In this document: positions 35,500 to 44,898 of the stretch, in pieces
Position numbering within the stretch: position 1 is the stretch's first letter
Layout of the letters: each line of letters starts with the position of its first letter
Assembly: GCA_964649815.1 (NCBI GenBank)
Contig: CAZYQC010000009.1
Span: forward strand, 17,428 to 81,427
From: G013214665 sp964649815
GTDB taxonomy: Bacteria > Pseudomonadota > Alphaproteobacteria > Rhodobacterales > Rhodobacteraceae
Reading direction: 5' to 3'
Length of the DNA stretch: 64,000 nt
The notes under the pieces: model-generated
The model's database searches: none
What the model was told of the DNA's origin: nothing
Seen by the model: the letters and a program-made list of their open reading frames with translations, nothing else
Program-made: the position numbers and the translations under genes

Positions 35500-36500
35500 C
35501 ACGCAAGCACGCTTTCAACCGTGCGGCTGACCCGCGTGGACGAGCCGGCCTCGTCCAGAGGATCGCGGCGCAGGCGATGGGACAGCGCGATGGGCGATAC
35601 GGCCCGCAGATGCTTGCGTGTCACGGACTTGCGCCCTTCATACGCTGCAAGCGCACGCGCCGCGCGCAGCAAGGTCAATTCGCCCCGCAAACCGTCCGAT
35701 CCAAGCGCCAAACAGAGTGCGGCGCAATCTTGCAGGATCTTGTCGGTCGTTTTGACCGACGACAGCTTTTTGCGGGCGCTCACGATCTTGTCGCGGATGG
35801 CTTTTTCTGAGTCTGAATATTGCTCAACAAAGCCATTAGGGTCTGCTTCAAAGGCATCCCGGCGCTTGATGACCTCAACCCGTTCGGCCACGTCGCGCGG
35901 TGAGCGAACCTCGACAGAAAGGCCAAAACGGTCGAGCAATTGAGGCCGCAATTCACCTTCTTCGGGGTTGCCAGAGCCAACAAGCACAAAGCGGGCTGCG
36001 TGGCGAATAGAGAGGCCTTCGCGTTCGACCACGTTCTCGCCCGATTGCGCGACGTCCAGCAATAGATCGACGATGTGATCTTCGAGCAAATTGACCTCGT
36101 CAATGTAGAGATAACCGCGATTGGCCCGCGCCAGCAGACCTGGTTCAAAGGCCTTTTCCCCTTTGGTCAGGGCCTTTTCGATGTCGAGCGCGCCAACCAC
36201 GCGGTCTTCGGTCGCCCCGAGCGGTAGATCGATGACGGGCGTTGCGCGGCTCTCGGTCTCAACGGTACTGAGGTTTGCCCAATCAGGGGTATCTTCGGCC
36301 CGTTCTGCGTTGATGGGGCACCCCTTGATCGCCTCGATCTGGGGCAAGAGGTTGGCCAGGGCGCGGACGGCGGTAGATTTGCCGGTTCCCCGGTCGCCAA
36401 AGACCAGGACACCTCCAATTTTTGGGTCAATCGCGGTGAGAATCATCGCGCGTTTCATGTCGTCTTGTCCGACGATGGCGGAAAATGGAAAAGGGCTCAT
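35499..36500 (-). CDS. bchI: Magnesium chelatase subunit I
   Basis: AAA+ ATPase that drives Mg insertion with BchD and BchH. The 333-residue protein has Walker A GDRGTGKST near residue 37 and Walker B LYIDEVNLLEDHIVD. Start at 36500 (MSPFPFSAIVGQDD); the upstream extension is a shadow of crtA. It overlaps crtA by 4 bp and bchD by one base, giving the operon crtA-bchI-bchD-bchO. Confidence 0.97.
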   Translation of the reverse strand: MSPFPFSAIVGQDDMKRAMILTAIDPKIGGVLVFGDRGTGKSTAVRALANLLPQIEAIKGCPINAERAEDTPDWANLSTVETESRATPVIDLPLGATEDRVVGALDIEKALTKGEKAFEPGLLARANRGYLYIDEVNLLEDHIVDLLLDVAQSGENVVEREGLSIRHAARFVLVGSGNPEEGELRPQLLDRFGLSVEVRSPRDVAERVEVIKRRDAFEADPNGFVEQYSDSEKAIRDKIVSARKKLSSVKTTDKILQDCAALCLALGSDGLRGELTLLRAARALAAYEGRKSVTRKHLRAVSPIALSHRLRRDPLDEAGSSTRVSRTVESVLA

Positions 36501-37216
36501 GCGGCCTCCAATCGGGCGAGGGGGCTTTGCCCCTCCCATGTGCCGTGATCGCCCAGAATGGCGAAACGGGCGTATAATTCTTCGGAAAACCATTGGCCTT
36601 CCCGAACCGCTTTGATTGCAGCGGCATGCGGGCCGTTCGAGCGGGCAAAAGCGGCCATTTCCGCTTCGCCTGGCCAAATGGAAAAGGTGACTTGGTGCAG
36701 CCAGGGAACTTCGCCAATGCCGATTTTGAAAACGACATTTGGATCGGTTCCAATCATGGCGGAAATATCTGGCACGCGCCCCCAAAAGCGGGTCAGGATT
36801 TTTGGCTTGATGGTGGCGCGCGTCAAGGCAGCAAGAGGTGCGCCTTTTGTCTCTGTTGCTGGGCTTTCAGGCTCTGCAAACGGATTTTCGCCCGACCATT
36901 TCCCCCGCGCGGATGTGGGCGACAGAAAGACTGTCCAATCCTCTGCCGCGCGATCCCGATAGCGTTGGAAAATGCGCGCTTGCGTGACCCGTTTGCGGGC
37001 GATGTCCGCAGATGGCCAGGTCGCCAGAATGGCGTAGACGGCCGTGTTTGGAACGGGGGTAAAGCCTTGGCCCGTTCCGCTGCCGCACAGTTTCCAAAAT
37101 CCGATATCTGGCACGTTGGGCATCGCCAATCGGGCGGCGCCCATCATTCCGAGAGCCCAGGCGCGATCTCGCCACGGGCCGAAGCGGAAAAAGGATATCG
37201 ACACAGTCAAAGACAT
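36497..37216 (-). CDS. crtA: Spheroidene monooxygenase
   Basis: O2-dependent oxidation of spheroidene to spheroidenone, the aerobic carotenoid. The 239-residue protein matches CrtA in length and in its opening (MSLTVSISFFRFG, then RAWALGMMGAARL). First gene of crtA-bchIDO, divergent from crtI across a region with two PpsR-type operators. No clear Shine-Dalgarno. Confidence 0.94.
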   Translation of the reverse strand: MSLTVSISFFRFGPWRDRAWALGMMGAARLAMPNVPDIGFWKLCGSGTGQGFTPVPNTAVYAILATWPSADIARKRVTQARIFQRYRDRAAEDWTVFLSPTSARGKWSGENPFAEPESPATETKGAPLAALTRATIKPKILTRFWGRVPDISAMIGTDPNVVFKIGIGEVPWLHQVTFSIWPGEAEMAAFARSNGPHAAAIKAVREGQWFSEELYARFAILGDHGTWEGQSPLARLEAA

Positions 37217-37279
37217 AAGCAGGCACTGTTATTCGGGCGCAAAGCACCGACAATCGCAGGGTAAAGCTGACAAATCATT

Positions 37280-37297
37280 TGTCAACTAAACCTGACA
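37280..37297. promoter_or_regulatory. PpsR/CrtJ-type operator, crtA-crtI region, site 1
   Basis: TGTCAACTAAACCTGACA fits TGT-N12-ACA. It lies next to a second dyad, TGACAAATCATTTGTCA, that overlaps its left side, and serves both divergent operons. Confidence 0.72.
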
Positions 37298-37304
37298 CAT
37301 CTAG

Positions 37305-37322
37305 TGTTTTATCAACATGACA
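37305..37322. promoter_or_regulatory. PpsR/CrtJ-type operator, crtA-crtI region, site 2
   Basis: TGTTTTATCAACATGACA fits TGT-N12-ACA; 7 bp separate it from site 1. It covers the crtI start codon at 37317. Confidence 0.6.
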
Positions 37323-38855
37323 CGTTTGGAAGCCATAGATTCGCTTAGGGCCGGAGACGGACGCGCGCGGGCCATCGTTGTGGGCGCAGGCTTGGGCGGC
37401 CTCGCCGCTGCGATGCGCCTTGGTGCCAAGGGCTATTCCGTCACCGTTGTTGATAAGCTTGATGTGCCGGGTGGCCGTGGATCGGCGATTTGGCAGGACG
37501 GTCACAGGTTTGACCTGGGGCCGACGATTGTCACTGTTCCGCAACTCTATGAGGATTTGTGGGCCGCCTGCGGGCGCAACTTTCACCAGGATGTTCGGCT
37601 AAAGTCGCTGGATCCGTTCTATGAAATCCGGTGGCCTGACGGCACGAAGTTTGTCGCGCAACACGACACCGAAAAGATGCGCGCCGAAGTTGCCAAGATT
37701 GAGCCACGGGATGTGGCGGGCTTTGATAAATTCCTCAAAGATAGTGAAGCCCGCTATTGGTTCGGGTTCGAAGACCTTGGCCGTCGGTCGATGCACAAGC
37801 TGTGGGATTTGATCAAAGTCCTGCCAAAGTTTGCATGGCTGCGCGCCGACCGTTCTGTCTATGGCCATGCAAAAAAGCGGTTCCGCAATGAAAAGCTGCG
37901 CATGGCTTTTTCGTTTCATCCGCTCTTTATCGGTGGCGATCCACTGAACGTGACTTCGATGTACATCCTAGTGAGCTATCTCGAGAAAGAGTTTGGCGTG
38001 CATTACGCGATGGGCGGACTTGCGGGTATGGCGCGCAAGTTGGCGGATGTTGTCGAGGATCAGGGCGGTACCTTCCTGATGAACACGACCGTGCGCGAGA
38101 TTGTCGTGCGCGATGGCCGGGCGCGGGGCGTTAAACTGGAAAGCGGGCTTGAGCTGGGCGCGGATATCGTCGTGTCGAATGCGGATGCCGGACACACCTA
38201 CAACAGCTTGCTAGAAAAGGCGCCAAAGCGCCGGTGGACACCAGCGCGGCTGCGACGCACGCGATATTCCATGAGCCTCTTCGTTTGGTACTTCGGCACG
38301 CAAGGCACGCGGAGCAAATGGCAGGATGTGGGCCATCACACAATTCTGAATGGTCCGCGATACAATGATTTGCTGAAGGACATCTTTATCAAGGGCAAGC
38401 TGGCTGATGATTTCAGCCTGTATGTGCACCGGCCTTCTGTGACGGACCCGAGTGTTGCGCCCTCGGGTGGGGATACGTTTTACGTCCTAAGCCCCGTGCC
38501 GCATCTTGGGCATGGGGGCGTTGACTGGGCCGAAGAGGAAGCGCGGTACAAAGCGCGCATTCTGAAGGTTCTCGAAGAACAGATGATGCCCGGTTTAGGC
38601 TCACATATCGTGACCGAACAGGTCTTTACGCCGCAGACGTTCAAGGACCGCTATCTGAGCCCGCACGGGGCCGGTTTTTCGATTGAGCCACGCATCTTTC
38701 AGAGCGCGTGGTTCCGGCCGCACAATGTCAGCGAAGAGGTCGAAGGGCTCTATCTGGCGGGTGCGGGCACGCATCCCGGGGCAGGTGTTCCCGGTGTGAT
38801 CGGCACCGCAGAGGTTTTGTCCCAGCTGGTGCCAGACCCCGAGAAGGTAAGCTGA
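37317..38855 (+). CDS. crtI: Phytoene desaturase
   Basis: FAD-dependent desaturation of phytoene to neurosporene (three steps) in the spheroidene pathway. The 512-residue protein has the FAD motif VVGAGLGGLAAAMRLGAKG after 19 residues and the C-terminal signature GAGTHPGAGVPG. No Shine-Dalgarno is seen before the ATG; an operator overlaps the start. TGATG-type junction with crtB. Confidence 0.96.
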   Translation: MTRLEAIDSLRAGDGRARAIVVGAGLGGLAAAMRLGAKGYSVTVVDKLDVPGGRGSAIWQDGHRFDLGPTIVTVPQLYEDLWAACGRNFHQDVRLKSLDPFYEIRWPDGTKFVAQHDTEKMRAEVAKIEPRDVAGFDKFLKDSEARYWFGFEDLGRRSMHKLWDLIKVLPKFAWLRADRSVYGHAKKRFRNEKLRMAFSFHPLFIGGDPLNVTSMYILVSYLEKEFGVHYAMGGLAGMARKLADVVEDQGGTFLMNTTVREIVVRDGRARGVKLESGLELGADIVVSNADAGHTYNSLLEKAPKRRWTPARLRRTRYSMSLFVWYFGTQGTRSKWQDVGHHTILNGPRYNDLLKDIFIKGKLADDFSLYVHRPSVTDPSVAPSGGDTFYVLSPVPHLGHGGVDWAEEEARYKARILKVLEEQMMPGLGSHIVTEQVFTPQTFKDRYLSPHGAGFSIEPRIFQSAWFRPHNVSEEVEGLYLAGAGTHPGAGVPGVIGTAEVLSQLVPDPEKVS

Positions 38856-39874
38856 TGGACGCGCGCGATCTTGCGCATTGCAAAGAGGCGATCCGTCACG
38901 GTTCGCTCAGCTTTCATGCGGCGTCCAAGCTGTTGCCGCAATCTGTGCGTGACCCGGCCTTGGCGCTTTATGCGTTTTGCCGTCTGGCGGATGATGAGGT
39001 CGATCTGACCTCGGAAAAAGCTGAGGCCGTTTTGCGCCTGCGGGATCGGTTGGAATTGGTCTATGCGGGGCGTCCTTTGGATGCGCCAGCCGATCGCGCC
39101 TTTACGGCGGTGGTTGAGCGTTTCGAGATGCCGCGGGCTTTGCCGGATGCGTTGTTGGAAGGTATGGCCTGGGATGCAGAAGGACGCATGTACGAAAGCC
39201 TGTCTGGCGTCCGGGCCTATTCGGCCCGCGTCGCTTCGGCCGTGGGCGCGATGATGACCGTTTTGATGGGCGTGCGCGACGCCGATGCATTGGCACGGGC
39301 CTGCGATCTGGGCGTCGCCATGCAACTGACCAACATTGCCCGTGACGTTGGCGAAGACGCGCTTGAGGGCCGGCTTTACCTGCCGACCGACTGGCTGAAA
39401 GAGGCAGGGTTAGAGCCTGGTGCGTTCCTGGCGAACCCTCAGCCAACCAAAGCGGTGCGCGCAATGGTCAAGCGGTTGGTGATGGAGGCCAACCGGCTTT
39501 ACTTTCGCTCAGAAGCGGGCATCGGGGCATTGCCGCTGGCCTGCCGGCCGGGCATCTTTGCGGCGCGGCATATCTATGCGGGTATCGGCGGGCGTCTCAC
39601 GACCATGTCCTATGACAGCGTGACGGCCCGGGCGAGAACCAACAAAGCGCAAAAGCTGGGATGGCTGGGGCAATCGATTTTGCAAACGGCTGTGGGCGCG
39701 GTGATGCCGCGGTCCGCGGTGCTTTATGCACGGCCTTTGCCAGAGGTGCAGTTCCTTGTGGATGCCGCCGCACGTGGTGTCCGCCAGGCCGAGCGGTCGG
39801 ATGCCTTGTTTGACGTGCTGGCAACGCTTGAGTTGAAAGCGCGGGCGGACAAGATCATCACGCCGGGAGAGTGA
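38855..39874 (+). CDS. crtB: Phytoene synthase
   Basis: Head-to-head condensation of two geranylgeranyl diphosphates to phytoene. The 339-residue protein shows both Asp-rich motifs: DDEVD near residue 50 and DVGED in NIARDVGEDALEGRLYLP. Start at 38855 overlaps the crtI stop; a longer frame from 38708 is a shadow of crtI. Confidence 0.96.
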   Translation: MDARDLAHCKEAIRHGSLSFHAASKLLPQSVRDPALALYAFCRLADDEVDLTSEKAEAVLRLRDRLELVYAGRPLDAPADRAFTAVVERFEMPRALPDALLEGMAWDAEGRMYESLSGVRAYSARVASAVGAMMTVLMGVRDADALARACDLGVAMQLTNIARDVGEDALEGRLYLPTDWLKEAGLEPGAFLANPQPTKAVRAMVKRLVMEANRLYFRSEAGIGALPLACRPGIFAARHIYAGIGGRLTTMSYDSVTARARTNKAQKLGWLGQSILQTAVGAVMPRSAVLYARPLPEVQFLVDAAARGVRQAERSDALFDVLATLELKARADKIITPGE

Positions 39875-39933
39875 CACCAAGCGTGGCCTTTTGCCCTCTG
39901 GTGCGCTGAAATGTTTGGGACAAGGTTGGGCTT

Positions 39934-40413
39934 ATGTTTTGGCTCTTGTTTTGCATCTTTTTCGCGGCTTGCCTGGGGGCTGGCGTGACCGGAGGGTTGT
40001 TCCCGCCCGGGCCTTGGTACCGCAGTTTGAACAAACCCAGTTGGACACCGCCGGATTGGGTGTTCCCGGTGGCCTGGTTTGCGCTTTATCTGTGCATGTC
40101 CATTGCAGGCGCCCGCGCGGCAATGGCCCCTGACAACGGGATCGCAATGGCGTTTTGGGCGATGCAAATCGCGTTCAATGGGCTTTGGACGCCTGTGTTC
40201 TTCGGGCTGCGCCGGATTCGGCTGGGTATGGCGGTGGTTGGGATGCTGTGGCTGACCGTTGCCTGTGGCATGCTGGCGCTGTGGCAGGTGGATTGGGTGG
40301 CGGGGTTGCTCTTCGCGCCGTACCTGCTGTGGGTCACGATTGCGGCGGCGTTGAATGCCGCAGTCTGGAACCTCAACCGAGCTGAGGCTGCGGCGCCATC
40401 TCAACCGACCTAA
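39934..40413 (+). CDS. tspO: Tryptophan-rich sensory protein TspO (CrtK)
   Basis: Outer-membrane TspO/MBR protein that in Rhodobacter tunes photosynthesis gene expression and tetrapyrrole efflux. The 159-residue protein has five membrane helices and the family WYRSLNKPSWTPPDWVFPV stretch. Usual place after crtB; here it is followed by a non-photosynthetic insertion instead of crtC. Confidence 0.95.
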   Translation: MFWLLFCIFFAACLGAGVTGGLFPPGPWYRSLNKPSWTPPDWVFPVAWFALYLCMSIAGARAAMAPDNGIAMAFWAMQIAFNGLWTPVFFGLRRIRLGMAVVGMLWLTVACGMLALWQVDWVAGLLFAPYLLWVTIAAALNAAVWNLNRAEAAAPSQPT

Positions 40414-40465
40414 GCTGCAAAGCCCGCCGTGGACGGAGCGGCCGAAAACGGGCAGGGTGCCGGAT

Positions 40466-41935
40466 ATGACCGATGCGCCACCCTCTGATCCAGCCGCCGC
40501 GCCGCAGGCCCTTTTCGACGATGCAATGGCGCGGGCAGGCGCAGCGATTGAGGCCAAGGATTTTGCGACCTTTGAAGCCGCGATTTCAGAGGCCGAGGCG
40601 TGTTTTCCCGAACATCCGCAAATCGCCCATTACAAAGGCCTATCCCGGTTCGAGCAAAAAGACGCGGCGGGCGCATTGGTCTGGCTGAGCAAGGCGATCA
40701 AGGCCTTGCCGGAGAATGCGGCGATCTTGCACAACCTGTCGGCCGTCCAGATCTCGCTGGGGCAGTTTGACACCGCAAAACACAACCTGTTGCGGGCGCT
40801 CAAACGCGCGCCTGATTACGCCGAAGCCTATCACACGCTTGCGGGGATCTATCGGTTCGCGCCGAGCGATCCGCTGATCAAGCGGATGGAGGCGTTGGCC
40901 AGGTCTGGGACGTTTTCGGCGCGCAATGCCTCGTTCCTGTGTTTTGCCTTAGCCAAGGCCTATGACGACGCAGATCAACCGGATCTGGCTTGGCCAATGC
41001 TGGAACAGGCAAACCAGCAGATGCAAAGCACCTACAACGCCGAGGAAGAGGCCGATTGGGTGGCCGACATTGAGCAGGTGTTTACCAAGCCCTTTTTGGC
41101 AGATCGGGTGGCCTTTGGTTACCCAAGTGCGGCGCCGGTTTTTGTGGTTGGCATGCCTCGGTCGGGGACGACGCTTTTGGAAAGTCGGATCGATGCGCAT
41201 CCGCAGGTCTATGCGGCGGGAGAGTTGTCGATCGTCGGAGGCTTGGCGCAGACGATTTCCGAGGAAAAAGACCTGGCTATGCAGCGGCGCGGACATGCGC
41301 GTCTTGCTGCCGCGTTAGAGCCTGCGGAGGCCTATGGAGCGGGGTTGAGTTATCTCAACGCCGTGCAAAACCTGCGGGGCCGCTGGTTTGAGCGCTGCGT
41401 GGATAAACTGCCTGACAACAGTTTCAATCTGGGCTTTATCGCGCAGATCTTGCCCGGGGCGCGGTTTGTGCATGTGATGCGGCATCCTTTGGATGTTATG
41501 CTGTCGATCTATTTTCAGCGGTTCACGACGTTGCCTTATGGGTTTCGACAGGCTGATATCGTCGCGCATTGGGCGGCCTATCAGCGGGTCATGGATCATT
41601 GGCGGGCCGTGCTGCCGGACGGGATGCTGATGGAGGTCAGATACGAAAACCTGGTGCAGGATGACGCCTATGCGCAAGAGCGGCTGTGGCGGTATCTCGA
41701 CCTGCCGATGGAGGTGTCGCATGTCGTTGGCTTGGGCACTGCGCTAGAGCAGCGCACGGCAAGCCGCTGGCAGGTCAAGCAACCGGTTTATACCACATCG
41801 CGCGAGAAGTTTCGTAAATACGAGGCGCATATGTCCGGGTTCATCGCGGCTTTGGGCGGTATGGATGCGGTGGAGGCGATTGTGGCGGATCAGCAGGCCC
41901 GCTGCGCCTTGGGATCTGACGAGGTGCGGGACTAA
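40466..41935 (+). CDS. TPR-sulfotransferase family protein
   Basis: A 489-residue protein with an N-terminal TPR superhelix (about residues 30-170, repeats of the LVWLSKAIKALPENAAILHN type) and a C-terminal sulfotransferase domain with the PAPS-binding motif FVVGMPRSGTTLLES near residue 230. It would transfer sulfate from PAPS to an unknown acceptor. The start at 40466 (MTDAPPSD) is chosen by composition. It lies between tspO and crtC, where most Rhodobacterales PGCs have no gene, so it looks inserted. Confidence 0.85.
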   Translation: MTDAPPSDPAAAPQALFDDAMARAGAAIEAKDFATFEAAISEAEACFPEHPQIAHYKGLSRFEQKDAAGALVWLSKAIKALPENAAILHNLSAVQISLGQFDTAKHNLLRALKRAPDYAEAYHTLAGIYRFAPSDPLIKRMEALARSGTFSARNASFLCFALAKAYDDADQPDLAWPMLEQANQQMQSTYNAEEEADWVADIEQVFTKPFLADRVAFGYPSAAPVFVVGMPRSGTTLLESRIDAHPQVYAAGELSIVGGLAQTISEEKDLAMQRRGHARLAAALEPAEAYGAGLSYLNAVQNLRGRWFERCVDKLPDNSFNLGFIAQILPGARFVHVMRHPLDVMLSIYFQRFTTLPYGFRQADIVAHWAAYQRVMDHWRAVLPDGMLMEVRYENLVQDDAYAQERLWRYLDLPMEVSHVVGLGTALEQRTASRWQVKQPVYTTSREKFRKYEAHMSGFIAALGGMDAVEAIVADQQARCALGSDEVRD

Positions 41936-42077
41936 TCGCAGCGTTGGCCCTGGTCGCGCCGCCTAAGTTCTTTGCGTTTTCCCTCTGGCGGGCGCATCTG
42001 TGGGGCGTGACGCAGGCAAACGCTATTGTGCAATGTGCATCGCCGGTAAGATGTGTTACTAAATCGTTAACGATCAG

Positions 42078-42371
42078 GTGAAGGTTTTCCTCGTGCAGCA
42101 CTCGGTTCCCAAACGTCGCGATCCCTATCAGATGTTGGAAGACGCCTTGGAAAAGGGTTGGGAAAGTGTGGACACGATCCCTTTGAAAGGCGAGGGCGCG
42201 TTTCTGGTTCTGACGATGTCTGGGTTGATCAAGCTCGCCAAGAACCGAAAAGACTATCGCAACCCGCGCAAGGCGGACGGCTATGGGCCAAAACGCACCA
42301 CAGTGAATTCGGTCAAAACCGGGAATTATCTGGGTGCAATTGCCTGGAAATGGCCGGACGACAGCGACTGA
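42078..42371 (+). CDS. Small hypothetical protein
   Basis: A 97-residue basic soluble protein read from a GTG; no Shine-Dalgarno is obvious, and an ATG at 42131 would give a shorter form. I recognise no domain. It ends next to the convergent crtC stop. With the sulfotransferase it forms the non-pigment insert between tspO and crtC. The sequence looks protein-like and the frame is not a shadow of another gene. Confidence 0.55.
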   Translation: MKVFLVQHSVPKRRDPYQMLEDALEKGWESVDTIPLKGEGAFLVLTMSGLIKLAKNRKDYRNPRKADGYGPKRTTVNSVKTGNYLGAIAWKWPDDSD

Positions 42372-43217
42372 TCAAAAGCGCCAGCGAGGTCTGCGCGGAA
42401 CGCGCACAGCCAACATGGGTTTCAGCAATGGCGAACGAAAGCGCGTCAGGTCGAGGGATTCGTGGATGCCGGTGACTTCTTCCCCATCGAGTTGCGTGCG
42501 AACGGCGGCGCGATTGTAGAACGGCGCATCCAGCATGGGGCGCACTTGGTAGGGCTGATAGCCCAAGTCGGCGCGGGTCTCTCGGTAAAGCGCCCAGAGC
42601 GAGCGTTTCATCCGTGCTTTGGGCGGAAGGGCGATCTGGCGGGCGGTGCCGTCAGGGTCAAAGGCAAATCCAGCGGCAAGTTCTGATCCATCGAGGCGCG
42701 TGGCGTCGTAGATGCAGGTTGCCCCATCTTTGGTGGGAAAGCGGCCCCAAGTCCAATAGCTGAAGTCTTCTTCCAATGCGCGGGTGCCGAAATTGGCGTC
42801 GAAATAGCCTTCGCCCGTCCATTGCCATCCCGGCCGGTCGATGTCGACGTTGATGCGGGCGCGGGGTGCAAACGGCCGCCATATGTGGCTGTCGTCCTGC
42901 GTCAGCGGAAGCTCGACCTGTGTGACGGCAGAGGGGATGACGGTGATCTGGCCTTGGATGCGATTGATCCAGGGATGAGAGGACATCTCGTTGATGTCGA
43001 TGATCAGCCGGTCCCCTTCCCATCGCATCATGGAGGGGCCGACCTCGAGCCGAGAGGCGGTTTGGCGCAAGGCACTTTCGCCGCGGTCGGTCATGGTAAA
43101 GCGTCCGCCTGGGCCATAGGTGGCCACGTTGATACAGACGTGGTTTTGCGGACGTTTGCGGCCAGACCAGCGATACCAGGGCGAAAACACAGAGCCGATA
43201 AAGCCGATGACGGACAC
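42372..43217 (-). CDS. crtC: Hydroxyneurosporene synthase (carotenoid 1,2-hydratase)
   Basis: Hydrates neurosporene at C1-C2 in the spheroidene pathway. From a GTG at 43217 the product is 281 residues, the length I recall for Rhodobacter CrtC, starting at VSVIGFIGSVFSPWY. Family-like residues continue upstream (GYAWWYVDGLSDD), but no ATG, GTG or TTG occurs in frame until 43586, deep inside crtD, so the true start is uncertain. It follows crtD on the same strand. Confidence 0.88.
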   Translation of the reverse strand: MSVIGFIGSVFSPWYRWSGRKRPQNHVCINVATYGPGGRFTMTDRGESALRQTASRLEVGPSMMRWEGDRLIIDINEMSSHPWINRIQGQITVIPSAVTQVELPLTQDDSHIWRPFAPRARINVDIDRPGWQWTGEGYFDANFGTRALEEDFSYWTWGRFPTKDGATCIYDATRLDGSELAAGFAFDPDGTARQIALPPKARMKRSLWALYRETRADLGYQPYQVRPMLDAPFYNRAAVRTQLDGEEVTGIHESLDLTRFRSPLLKPMLAVRVPRRPRWRF

Positions 43218-43237
43218 GGCCTTGCTGTGGTCATCGC

Positions 43238-44806
43238 TTAGGCCGTCGACATACCACCACGCATAACCGTTCGGGCCGACCGAGACGTTGAAGTTGGGCC
43301 TTTCAAGATCGCCTCGGCCGCGTGCCGTGCGGAGAGCGCTGCCATCGGTACTCCGGCCCCCGGGTGCGTCCCGCCGCCAGCGAGGAAGAGGTTCGGGATC
43401 GGGGTCCGAGCGCGGGGCCTGTTGAGGCTCGCGGTTAGGCCATGGGGCGTTTGCCCGTAGAGCGCCCCCATTGAAGCGGGAAACATTTGGGCGAACATCT
43501 GTGGCGTCGTCACCGAAGTCGTGTCCGGTGTCGGGCTGAAAGTCGTCCCGAAGCGAGCCATCCGATCCATGATCTGTTGATGCCATTGGTCTAGATCCTT
43601 TGGGCTGCTCTGGTCATTGGTGGCCGGAGCATTGGAAATGATTTCAAAACGTTCGAGCTGTAGCGGGGCGGTGCCTTGGCCGCGATCCAGCGCGCAGAGG
43701 TACAGCGTGGGGCTGGTGGGGATACGGCCAGCCATCAGGTCTTTGAATTCGGCAACAGGGTCTGCGTCGAAAAAGACGTTGTGATGGGCAAGCTCTGGCC
43801 CAGCGGGCGTTGCGGCAAAGGAATGAACGCGCGCAGACAGGCTTCTTGCGGCACGTTTTGTTTGTGGGGCGACCTGAGCGACGGCTGTGCCAAGCTCTCC
43901 TGTCGCGAGGGCGCGCGGGTCGCCGGCGTAGACAACAGCGTCACAGGGGTGGCTGGTGCCGTCCTGGAGGGTAACGCGGCTGATGCGCCCGTTCTGGGTG
44001 CTGAGACGCGCGACATGAGCGTCTGTGTGGATTTCAACGCCCTGCGCGATCAGTCGTTCTGCCAGCGCGTCCACAAGCTTGTGCATGCCGCCTTTGACGA
44101 CCCAGACGCCTGCGGCCTCGGCCTGCCAGATGAGGGCCAAGAGAGCTGGTGCATGTGTGGGGCTGCCGCCGACATAGGTGGCGTAACGGCCAAAGAGCTG
44201 CGCCAGGCGCGGATCATCAAAGGCCCGTCGCAAATGACCGCGCAGTGTCGAGAAAGGCGCCATCGCCGGAATGAGCGAGGGTTGCGACAAGGTGCGTTTG
44301 ACGAGCGTCGGCAGATGCGGCTCTGCCGCTTGCATCATCGGCGCATCGAATGCGTCAAAGAGCGCGCGGGTGCGTTTGTGAAAGGCGTGGAACTGACGGG
44401 CGGCCTTGGCGCCCGCGAAGCCACGAACAGCGTCGACATTCAGCATATGGTCCTGAGTAAGGTCCAGCGTGCTGCCGTCCGGCCAGAAATGCCGCCCGAG
44501 TGTCGTTTGCGGCACCAGTTCAACCGCGTCGTCAAGCCGCGTGCCCAGGCAGCGAAACAGGTCTTCGAAGACATGCCGCATAGTCAGGACCGTTGGGCCG
44601 GCATCGATGGGACCTGCGGGCGACGGCACTGTGCGGATCTTTCCGCCCAGGTGGGAATGGCGTTCCAACACGAGGACACGCCCCCCTGCGGCGCGCAGGC
44701 GGGCGGCTGTTGCGAGCCCGGCGATGCCGGCCCCGATGACGATGTATCGGGGCGCCTCTGGGGAGACTGGCACCGTGCCGCATTGGGAGGAGTAAGTGTG
44801 CAACAC
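43238..44806 (-). CDS. crtD: Methoxyneurosporene (1-hydroxycarotenoid) dehydrogenase
   Basis: FAD-dependent 3,4-desaturation of hydroxy- and methoxycarotenoids. The ~520-residue protein has the dinucleotide motif IVIGAGIAGLATAARLRAAGG near residue 22 and the C-terminal FLAGGGTHPGAGVP. Start choice is open: GTG 44806, TTG 44803, or an inner GTG giving MPVSPEAPRY. Divergent from crtE across two PpsR-type operators. Confidence 0.94.
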   Translation of the reverse strand: MLHTYSSQCGTVPVSPEAPRYIVIGAGIAGLATAARLRAAGGRVLVLERHSHLGGKIRTVPSPAGPIDAGPTVLTMRHVFEDLFRCLGTRLDDAVELVPQTTLGRHFWPDGSTLDLTQDHMLNVDAVRGFAGAKAARQFHAFHKRTRALFDAFDAPMMQAAEPHLPTLVKRTLSQPSLIPAMAPFSTLRGHLRRAFDDPRLAQLFGRYATYVGGSPTHAPALLALIWQAEAAGVWVVKGGMHKLVDALAERLIAQGVEIHTDAHVARLSTQNGRISRVTLQDGTSHPCDAVVYAGDPRALATGELGTAVAQVAPQTKRAARSLSARVHSFAATPAGPELAHHNVFFDADPVAEFKDLMAGRIPTSPTLYLCALDRGQGTAPLQLERFEIISNAPATNDQSSPKDLDQWHQQIMDRMARFGTTFSPTPDTTSVTTPQMFAQMFPASMGALYGQTPHGLTASLNRPRARTPIPNLFLAGGGTHPGAGVPMAALSARHAAEAILKGPTSTSRSARTVMRGGMSTA

Positions 44807-44835
44807 GCGGGAATTGTTGACTCAGACGCGGAATG

Positions 44836-44853
44836 TGTCCAGTTTAATTTACA
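44836..44853. promoter_or_regulatory. PpsR/CrtJ-type operator, crtD-crtE region, site 1
   Basis: TGTCCAGTTTAATTTACA fits TGT-N12-ACA; weaker half-sites than the others. Confidence 0.6.
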
Positions 44854-44859
44854 TATTAG

Positions 44860-44877
44860 TGTATCACTAAAATGACA
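44860..44877. promoter_or_regulatory. PpsR/CrtJ-type operator, crtD-crtE region, site 2
   Basis: TGTATCACTAAAATGACA fits TGT-N12-ACA; 6 bp from site 1 and 21 bp before the crtE ATG. Confidence 0.68.
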
Positions 44878-44898
44878 TATACCGAAAGGGAGGCATAG

